64,000 nt of DNA. It comes from Cercospora beticola (Eukaryota > Ascomycota > Dothideomycetes > Mycosphaerellales > Mycosphaerellaceae). The notes beneath the pieces were generated by a model, which was given only the letters and a program-made list of their open reading frames with translations, ran no database searches and had not been told where the DNA came from. This document shows, piece by piece, positions 56,812-64,000 of this stretch. Each line of letters starts with the position of its first letter. The stretch's first letter is position 1. The position numbers and the translations under genes were made by a program. The DNA lies in NCBI RefSeq assembly GCF_033473495.1, contig NC_088943.1:1220001-1284000 (forward strand). The letters are read 5' to 3'.

Positions 56812-59488
56812 ATGGATCTGTCCAGCATCATGGCGCCGCAGGAGCCTGATCCAGAGCCAAAGCCTGCTGCTGCCACTGCTCCCTCCGCTCCCACAGCAGC
56901 GACAACAGCTCCTCCCATACAACCTCCGCTGCCTCTCCCTCCGCCGACAGAGACAGCGGCCGCGTCAACGCCCATGCCAGCCAAGCGCAAGGCAGACCAG
57001 CTCGACGATGACGACCCCGTCGCAACGCCCAAAGACACCGGCGCCCATCATGGCGACAACGATAAGGACGAGCCCATGTACACGTCGACTACCACGTCCG
57101 TACGACACAACAAGAGCGGCGCTACGAGTTCTGTGTACAGCGGGAACAAGATACGCCACCTGAAGAAGGAAGATGGAATCCCACTGTGGCGGAAGGACAT
57201 TCAGTACGACTTTCTCAAGCTGGTCTTCGACGACAAGACGCCATGCTTCACCAAATACAGCGATGGCTCGAAAGGTCACACCTTTGCCGACATCTACATC
57301 GATGCCATGGCCAAGAGCAGCAAGTGCAGCAAGATTCTCAAGGAGAAGCTGTTGCAGGATCAAGCAGGCGCGATCAGCATGGCCATGGTGTGTTTGTTGG
57401 TCAACGTGGGACGCATGAACACCACATTGAATTGTAGGCCGGGACCAGCATATTACTTGGAATACTTCAGCTAACCCGTGACAGTCTTCCCAGAAATGCG
57501 CGCTCAACTCCGTACATATCACTCAATCCCGGCGCTGCAAGCTGACCAGGACCCGAATGCCTACAAGCAGCTCCAAGATGCGCCGCGACTGAAATCGATC
57601 CTTAAAGGCGCTACAGAGGACGAGCCACAACCGAGCACAATGGATGAGATCAAGAACGCGTCCATCCCCCGAACGAATCCCGTCAATCTTATCTTCGTGA
57701 TGAGCCAGTACGCCCCCAAGATCAGCGAAGTCCACTTTCCTCCTCCGCGAGATTTCTTCGACCTCGTCATGCGGCCGACTTTGAGCAGCGAAAGCAGAGC
57801 AAAGGCCTTTCTGTGGCTGGTTTGGTGGTACCTCGAGAGCGATTTCAGTATTGAGGCTACCCGCAACAACCCATTTGGCCAAGGTACATACGGCGAGGGC
57901 GAGGAAGGAACAGATGCTTTACCTCTGAAGGTGCCTACTTTGGTCGGCTTGACAGATGAGCAAGCGGAACAAGAAAATGTCGATACGGAAAGTGAGAAAC
58001 ACTTTGGTGAGGTCAAGCGGAAAGAGCGCATCGCAATACTGGCCAGCGAGCCTAGTCCGGCCATGACGGCACTTAAGCGTGCTCGCAAGGAGAAGGGTTT
58101 GACTACTGGACACAATCCGGCGCCCAGCGATGACGAGGGATCTGATGCTGGCTTCCACCGGATGGCAGGAGGTGAGTCCACCATTGTGCAATACCTAGAT
58201 GCGGCGAGCTAACGTGTCGATAGCTACATCAGTCGGACGATCTGCTTTGCACCACGAGACGGCTAGCGACTACACTAGGTCTCCTTCGCCGGCTGCTCGT
58301 GGGTTCCAAGCAGTCAACAAACCGTTGAGTGGCATGGGTATCGGAAACCTCCTCAATAGTGATGATGTTGGCCCCGATCCATCGCCTTCCCATCCTCCGG
58401 CTGCGGCACCCGTCAAGAAGGGACCTGGCAGGGGCAACTGGAGAAGAAATAAAGCTGGCAAAGATGCTAACGCAACAGCTGCTGGCGCCGCTTCTGGCCA
58501 ACATGTGCCACTACTGCCAAACACAGGAGGCCAAGTGCAGTTCGTCAACAATGGCCCAAATGGTCCCGTACAAGCACACGGCGGATCTTTCGCATACGCG
58601 AATTCGAGTAAGGCGGGAATGTCCCCTGGAGGGCAGACACTATCATTTACCAATCCGAACACCCATATTCCAACACCTTCATACCAGGCGCAAAAACGAC
58701 ATAGAGGTATTACGCAACACCAATCCGCTGTCATCAATCACAGGAAGATGCAGATAGACTACACTCTAGACCGGCGAATACGAAAAGCTCACGAGAGAGC
58801 GCGGGACAAGCGAGAAGCAGAGAGTCCAATCATACGTGCTTGGAAACGCCTAAAATACTTGCCACCCGACTACGACTCCGAAGAAGAGGCAATCAAGATC
58901 CGCAAGGCCAGAGATCGAGCAGAGAAGAACGACGACTGGCATCGTGGGGCGACAATCGATGATCCCTTCGGCGACGTTGATTCCTGGCGACGCCCTAGAG
59001 TCTTATACGCCGGATTCGTCAAGATCCCGCACCAAGAGCCTGCTGATGTTGGAGAGGAGACCAAGTCGCTCGCTTCTAGTCTCAGGAAGTGTAGTAGACG
59101 ACTTGATCGCTGGGAGCAAGCTCTTCCGGGTGCTTCGATGGCAAAGAGGCTTGAGCGCGAGAAGAATGGGACAGCGCAGTATCGACGGCCTGCGGCACCG
59201 AGTCGGCAGAATAGTACTTCTGTCAGTAATGGAGTGCATCGTACCAACGAGACTGGATCAAGACCGCCAAGACCTTCGATCAAACGAGAAAAGTCTGAGA
59301 CCGGGAGGAGGAGATCTGCTGGTGTGAGGAGAGATGGTAGCACGCATGGTCAGAAAATGGACATCGATCCTGAGCCTGATGATGAAGATGGCGGAGCGGA
59401 GCTCGATGAAGAGGAGAGGGACCTCTTGGCCGAAGTTGATGCTGATGAAGATGGGAGCGAGGATGAGGACGAGGAGATGGAGGATTGA
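56812..59488 (+). CDS. IES1: INO80 chromatin-remodelling complex subunit Ies1-like
   Basis: 857-residue nuclear protein from exons 56812-57433, 57485-58171 and 58224-59488; junctions read MNTTLNF-FPEMRAQ and RMAGG-ATSVGRS with frame kept. The N-terminus is Pro/Ala-rich. The conserved region begins about residue 118, with LKKEDGIPLWRKDIQYDFL, CFTKYSDGSKGHTFADIYID and VNVGRMNTTLNFFPEMRAQL, and goes on with FVMSQYAPKISEVHFPPPRDF and AKAFLWLVWWYLESDF. This block is what I recognise from fungal Ino eighty subunit 1. The C-terminal half is low complexity with a basic GRGNWRRNK AT-hook-like patch, a helical segment near RRIRKAHERARDKREAE, and a strongly acidic tail. Role by homology: a fungal-specific INO80 subunit, involved in nucleosome sliding and transcription control. 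Assignment rests on memory of the family, not alignment. Confidence 0.82.
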
Positions 59489-59932
59489 AGTTGATTGATC
59501 CTGCCTCGCTGGTTTTCTTGTCTGCTTTTGCTTTTGAGAGTTCAGTTCCTTCACCATATGCTGCAGGGTATCTTCGATGGATGCGGCATAAAAGTATAGA
59601 GAGCTTCTTTCACAGAGCGGGCTTCGCCAGCGACAGTTTGCGCGGAGCTTGCCGGAGGTAGTTTGGATCAAGAGGGATACGTTACCCTTTTTCTTGTTCC
59701 GTGATAGAAAAGATATCTGTTGCACTTCTATGTTTTCGTTGCCCAAGAATTATCCCAAGAAGGCATCAGCAATGAGAGTCCGACGAGATTGGAAACAGTG
59801 TTCGCAAATCAGGGCATGAAAATCGTAAAACTTTTTGCGCGAGTCTATGTTGTATCTACCACACTGCCCAAACGCAATCAACACGCTTTCAGTCCAGCAG
59901 GAAACATGTGACCAGTTCGATGAGTATGTGAT
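59489..59932. other. Convergent intergenic gap
   Basis: 444 bp between convergent 3' ends of IES1 and SEC53. Nothing recognised. Confidence 0.4.
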
Positions 59933-60913
59933 CTACAAGTCGAAAAGCTTCTTGAGCTCAGCAGCGGTCTCATCGGGGTTCTTGACGCTGTGTCCCACAG
60001 TTCTTGGATCCTCGTAAATTTCGTAGTCGTTGCCGCCCTGGTACGTCTTGTCGCCGAAGAAGTGGATGGTGGAGTACTCAACACCACCGGGCAAGTTCTT
60101 CTCATTCTCGACGTGCTGCAGACAGTAGGTCTTGTCCCAGCCCTTGGGGAAGACATCGAAAGAGATTTGGCCGCCGATGGAGTAGCTGGAATTCGTGTCA
60201 GTTGTGTGAAGCTCACGCTGAGAGGGATTGTAGGTGAACTCACGTCAATCCAAGATCTGGGAATTCCTTCTTGAGACTCTCGACAAATGTCTTTCTGATT
60301 CCATGCTCCAAATCAAACTTCTCATAATCATTTCGCTCTTGCACGCTCGCGTTTCTGCCCACTGGGCTGACGTTGATCATGCCATTACGGAACTCGATGA
60401 AAGTACCTCTCTTGACTGGAATGTCCAAGTCTGCGATGTAGTGCAGAATGTATCTGACGAGCTTCTTGTACTGTTCCTCTCCAATCCACTTGATGAAGCT
60501 GTGCGAGGCGAGGGGCTGGCCCATGCGGTAGGCAGTCAAGCCGTTCTCAGCGAAGCAAAAGTCGAACAGTGAGGTGACGGGGATCGACGCTGTGCCGAGC
60601 TGCTCTTGCTGTTTGGCGAGATCGGAGCCTCCGACGAAGCCAATTGCTACTTTGTGACGGAGTGCGGAGAGGAGCTGGAGCATCTCTGGGGAGACGGTCT
60701 GTTTAGCAGAAAATTAGCTTGTGTATCTGGCGTCGCTGAGTACAAGCTGTGCGCTTGACTTGTCCATTCTCGCAGTAGTTATGAGAAGAGATGTTCACGT
60801 TCACGTACGCGACGGGCTGGAGTGAGGGTGCCATCGACATCGAACAAACAAATGGTGTTCTTGATGGGCCTCTGGTCCAATGCTGGCACAACTGATGCCG
60901 CTGCTGCTGCCAT
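59933..60913 (-). CDS. SEC53: Phosphomannomutase
   Basis: Converts mannose-6-phosphate to mannose-1-phosphate, needed for GDP-mannose, N- and O-glycosylation and GPI anchors; cytosolic. 270 residues from exons 60913-60809, 60698-60244 and 60185-59933. The junctions give TPARR-TVSPEML and DLGLT-YSIGGQ. The HAD-type catalytic motif is [11 protein letters not shown] at residues 22-32, with Asp25 the phosphorylated nucleophile and Asp27 the acid/base. The cap domain has [31 protein letters not shown] and [15 protein letters not shown], and the C-terminal core has [20 protein letters not shown] and [20 protein letters not shown] with metal ligands. Length and sequence match eukaryotic PMM2/Sec53. 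Tandem with and downstream of the eIF2-gamma gene. Very secure. Confidence 0.97.
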
Positions 60914-61608
60914 GATGTCTTCTGTGTGTCTTGACTCGCTCTGCCTGTCTGAACTCCTTCAAGTCTCTTTGCGGCCTTCAATGGCTCTTTTCTACGCTGC
61001 CCCTCGGCTTAAAGAATTCGTGTCCGAAGTGGTATTCGTGTCCCGATCGCGAACTGTGACTCGCGGGCTCGGATGTGGGTTCGAAGTGGTCTTTTCAGGG
61101 CACAATCTTCTCGAATAAATCGGCCAATACTAGGCAATGGTTCGCAGACTTGTCAACTGGTGTGCAGGTGTCAATTCGTGTCATGAAATGCAAAACCGTC
61201 GGTGTGGTAGCGCAACTATTTAGCTTTAAGGTTGGAGCTAATCTCGCATCGGAAAGAACACCCCGCGGTCTCGCCTTGCCCCGCCATCTTCACATGCAAG
61301 CACGACAGCGACACATTCACTCAAGAATGATCGAGCTAGGGCCGTGCAATTTCATGAACATGTCAAGGCCAGTCTCCGCCCCTCTCTCTCCCCTGAATCT
61401 ACCGTTCCAACCAGGTAAAGCAACGATAACAAGCTGTGTTTGACTTCGTGTTCATTCTCTATCATCTGTCTCCAGGCGCTCACGCCCAATTCATGTCCCT
61501 GCCCCATGCAGTCATTTTGAACACCGATTGAACGCTCCAAAAGCACAGCTTGTCGTATCGCAACAGAAGATGCCCCGGCATTACTCCGCCTCCATTGTCA
61601 GAATAGGC
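60914..61608. other. Intergenic, SEC53 promoter and GCD11 3' end
   Basis: 695 bp between two minus-strand genes. The SEC53 promoter must be near 60914-61200. Nothing else recognised. Confidence 0.4.
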
Positions 61609-63212
61609 TTAAGCACTCTGAGGGTCCAGCGTGTCTCCGTTCAGGATTGTTGCCCAACCGATCAACCGCCAATGCTTTTCAATACGTCTCGACAGCGCCA
61701 CCTTCTCGTTGATGGCTGTGCAGCATGGTGATGTGAGTTGTAGCTTGGCTACATCGTTCTTCACTGCAACGACCTTAGCGCCAGTAGCGGTAGATCCCAC
61801 ATTCACCATCAGCACTTCATTCTTTGTGAGCTTGGCCACCTTGGCTTGCTTTCCGTCCGCAGTCTTGACACCAAGCAGGCGGCGGAGCAAGAAGTAGTTG
61901 ACCTCCAACTCTGTGAAGATCTTTGGGAGTTTGCCTTTCAGTCCAAGCACGAAACCGACGAGACGATCGGCACGGCAGAGTGTAGGGTCGATGCGTGTTC
62001 CAACACCAATCAGGCCACCTGGAACGGCAAACTTGAGACTGTTCTGCTCGGCTTGCAGCGCCATGACGCGAGAGAAGATTGGCTTGCACTGAATCTTGCC
62101 GGCCTCGTCCCTCGACACGATACCTGGCCTAATCTCGATCTCGTCTCCGAGCTTCAAGATACCAGTCAAGATAGAACCACCAGCAACACCTCCTTGCAGC
62201 TCGTCAATTTCCGAACCGGGCTTGTTGACGTCGAAGGATCGAATGACAATGAGGTGAGGGTCGTCCTGGAAGTTTCGGATGGGCACAGGAATTCGAGACA
62301 CCAGCATCTCGTTGATGGCGTCGATGTTGAACTTCAGCTGGGCAGAGATCGGGATGATGGGCGAGTCATCTGCTACTGTGCCGCGGATGAACTTCTTGAT
62401 CGACTCGTAGTGCTGGGATGCTGCCTCTTCGCGCATCAAATCGACCTTGTTTTGCAAGATGATGATGTGCTGCAATTTCATGATTTCGATCGCAGCAAGA
62501 TGCTCTGATGTTTGGGGCTGTGGGCAGGTTTCGTTTCCTGCAATCAGCAGAAGTGCAGCGTCCATGACTGCGGCGCCTGACAACATGGTGCTCATCAGAA
62601 TATCGTGCCCAGGGCAATCGACGAATCTGCAAGAGTCAGTATCCCACTACCTTCATCGAAACGTATGACTTACGAAACGTGTCGTAGTAATCTGTATGTG
62701 CCATCACATCCAGACCTCTCGCAAGGCGGATCAACCTCCTTCTCGCTCTTGTAACTTCTGTAGCAGGTGGGTCGCGGGCACTCCTCGTTGTCGCACTTGT
62801 AGATTTTGGCATTTGCGTATCCCAACTTGATTGTGATATTTCGCTCCAGCTCATTCTTGAATCGCACAGTCTGCACACCAGATATCGCCTTCACCACCGT
62901 ACTCTTTCCGTGAGCCACATGCCCAATTGTGCCGATGTTGATAGTCGCCTGTCGTGCGATGATCTCTGGCGACAAAGGTGTGAGTGATGAAACATCAAGG
63001 TCTTTCGGATCTGGCTGCTCGGGCAGTGGTGGTCGTGCTGCTGCCGCCGCTGCGGCTTGATTTGTCTTCTTCAGAGCAGATCTAGGAGCCGCTGCAGGAC
63101 CTTTTGGCCTCACAGCCTCGACATCGCCATTATCACCAGTGTCCTGTGGCTTTTGTGCGGGTGATTGCGGCGGAGACTCGTCGTCTGAGGGGTAATCGCC
63201 GTTCGTCGCCAT
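61609..63212 (-). CDS. GCD11: Translation initiation factor eIF2 subunit gamma
   Basis: GTP-binding core subunit of eIF2, which carries initiator Met-tRNA to the 40S ribosome. 518 residues from exons 63212-62674 and 62626-61609; the 47-nt intron (GTAAGT..TGCAG) joins RHVS to FVDCPGHD inside the GTPase domain. The first 85 residues are a fungal-type disordered arm with an alanine run. G1 is GHVAHGKS (97-104), G3 DCPGH, G4 NKVD and G5 SAQ. The zinc-ribbon knuckle between G1 and G3 has its four cysteines in [11 protein letters not shown] and [10 protein letters not shown]. Domains II and III follow ([37 protein letters not shown]). In-frame sequence above 63212 lacks an ATG. Essential housekeeping factor; very secure. 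Confidence 0.97.
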
Positions 63213-63784
63213 TTTCGCGTTTCCCGAGTCGAATGAGCGTAGTCGCAGATGTTCTTTGTGAAAGAATGGCGTTGCGGAGCTGGAAGTATTGTTCGTGCAC
63301 CAGCAACTTAGACGCCGCCAAAGAGTCACAGCGACGGCGAGTGTGATGCAAAATGTAGCCGGGACGGCGGACCGCAAAAACTTAACCCCGACAGGCAAGT
63401 GCAGATGCCACTGTCACTGTGTCGTGTGCTCCTTAATTATCGGACACATACAACGAAGGACGTGAGGATACTTGCACAATGACACGACTTATCTTTGGAT
63501 GCCACGAGGATTGGTCGTTAAATAATAAGCAGTTGTTCAAAGTCGGTGCTTGGCAAGTGTTTCCAAACATCGAATTTCAGTGGCCACCATCATTGAAGTA
63601 GCGAGGAAATCACCAGGCTGTTGATCACCAATCTCATGTATCTGGAGTTCATCAGACACAGAATCGAGCGATCGCTGCGAGCTGGAGCTTCTTGGTCTGT
63701 AATGCCATCATATTCAGAATCTCTCTCCAATGCTCATAACATTCTGCAACCCAGCCACGTGTGCTCACTAAGTTTCGTAGATAC
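63213..63784. other. Intergenic, GCD11 promoter
   Basis: 572 bp. It holds the GCD11 promoter and, further right, the 3' flank of the partial gene at the edge. No motif stands out. Confidence 0.4.
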
Positions 63785-64000
63785 TCATTTCTGCATCATG
63801 TTTCCATAATTGACCTCCGTCCCCCTCGAAGCAACATTGTACGCAACACCATCCTTGATCGCCGGAGCACCAGGCCTTATACTGATAGCGATGTTCGTCG
63901 TGTTCGCTGGTCGACTCTCGCGAACACTCGGTGGTCTCATACCTTTCGTAAAGATGCCATCTCGCACGGCACCGAGCCATTTTAGCAAATTCCAGTGCCC
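63785..64000 (-). CDS. Probable 3' end of a gene cut by the window edge
   Basis: A minus-strand frame stays open from the window edge to a stop at 63785 (71 codons). It encodes a peptide with coding character: GAVRDGIFTKGMRPPSV, SIRPGAPAIKDGVAYNVA and a C-terminus GNMMQK. No start is seen and I recognise no family. It could be the last exon of a gene lying to the right. A chance frame is possible at this length. Confidence 0.35.
   Translation of the reverse strand, partial: GHWNLLKWLGAVRDGIFTKGMRPPSVRESRPANTTNIAISIRPGAPAIKDGVAYNVASRGTEVNYGNMMQK

Overview
The window is nuclear DNA from a filamentous ascomycete (Pezizomycotina), most likely a dothideomycete. That placement is inference; no marker gene was compared. 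Supporting points are the many short introns (about 45-145 nt, GT..AG with CTNAC-like branch sites), dense genes on both strands, and filamentous-fungal families: a CFEM protein, a GLEYA protein with Thr/Ser-rich repeats, a Zn2Cys6-type regulator, a Pho80-type cyclin and a Mug190-like SMP/C2 protein. I see no transposon, virus, rRNA, tRNA or CRISPR array. About 21 protein genes are supported, most with reading-frame-checked splice sites.

Left third (1-26 kb): a Bem46-family hydrolase (-) and proteasome subunit beta-1/PRE3 (+) diverge from one 400-bp promoter. Next come a Pho80-like cyclin (+), an orphan basic protein (+), a secreted GLEYA protein (-), a 1611-residue intronless orphan (-), a degenerate RNase III-domain protein (-), a GPI-type CFEM protein (+), a small SAM methyltransferase (+) and a zinc-cluster regulator (-).

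Middle (26-49 kb): an SMP/C2 membrane-tether protein (+), an amino acid permease (+), a 1585-residue Ubl/VWA/U-box/E2 fusion (-), GFA1 (+, first enzyme of UDP-GlcNAc and chitin synthesis), LYS1 (+, last step of lysine synthesis), a small F-box protein (-) and mitochondrial methionyl-tRNA synthetase (+).

Right part (49-64 kb): a 4.2-kb stretch with no conserved gene but with a diverged DNA repeat near 50 kb, then an M16 metalloprotease (-), INO80 subunit Ies1 (+), phosphomannomutase SEC53 (-), eIF2-gamma/GCD11 (-), and the probable 3' end of one more gene at the right edge.

Most genes are independent housekeeping units. GFA1 and SEC53 both feed cell-wall and glycoprotein precursors, and CFEM and GLEYA act at the cell surface, but nothing indicates a co-regulated cluster. 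The most unusual object is the fusion protein at 34.9-39.8 kb, which puts ubiquitin-like folds, a U-box (E3) and a complete E2 core with its active-site cysteine in one chain.
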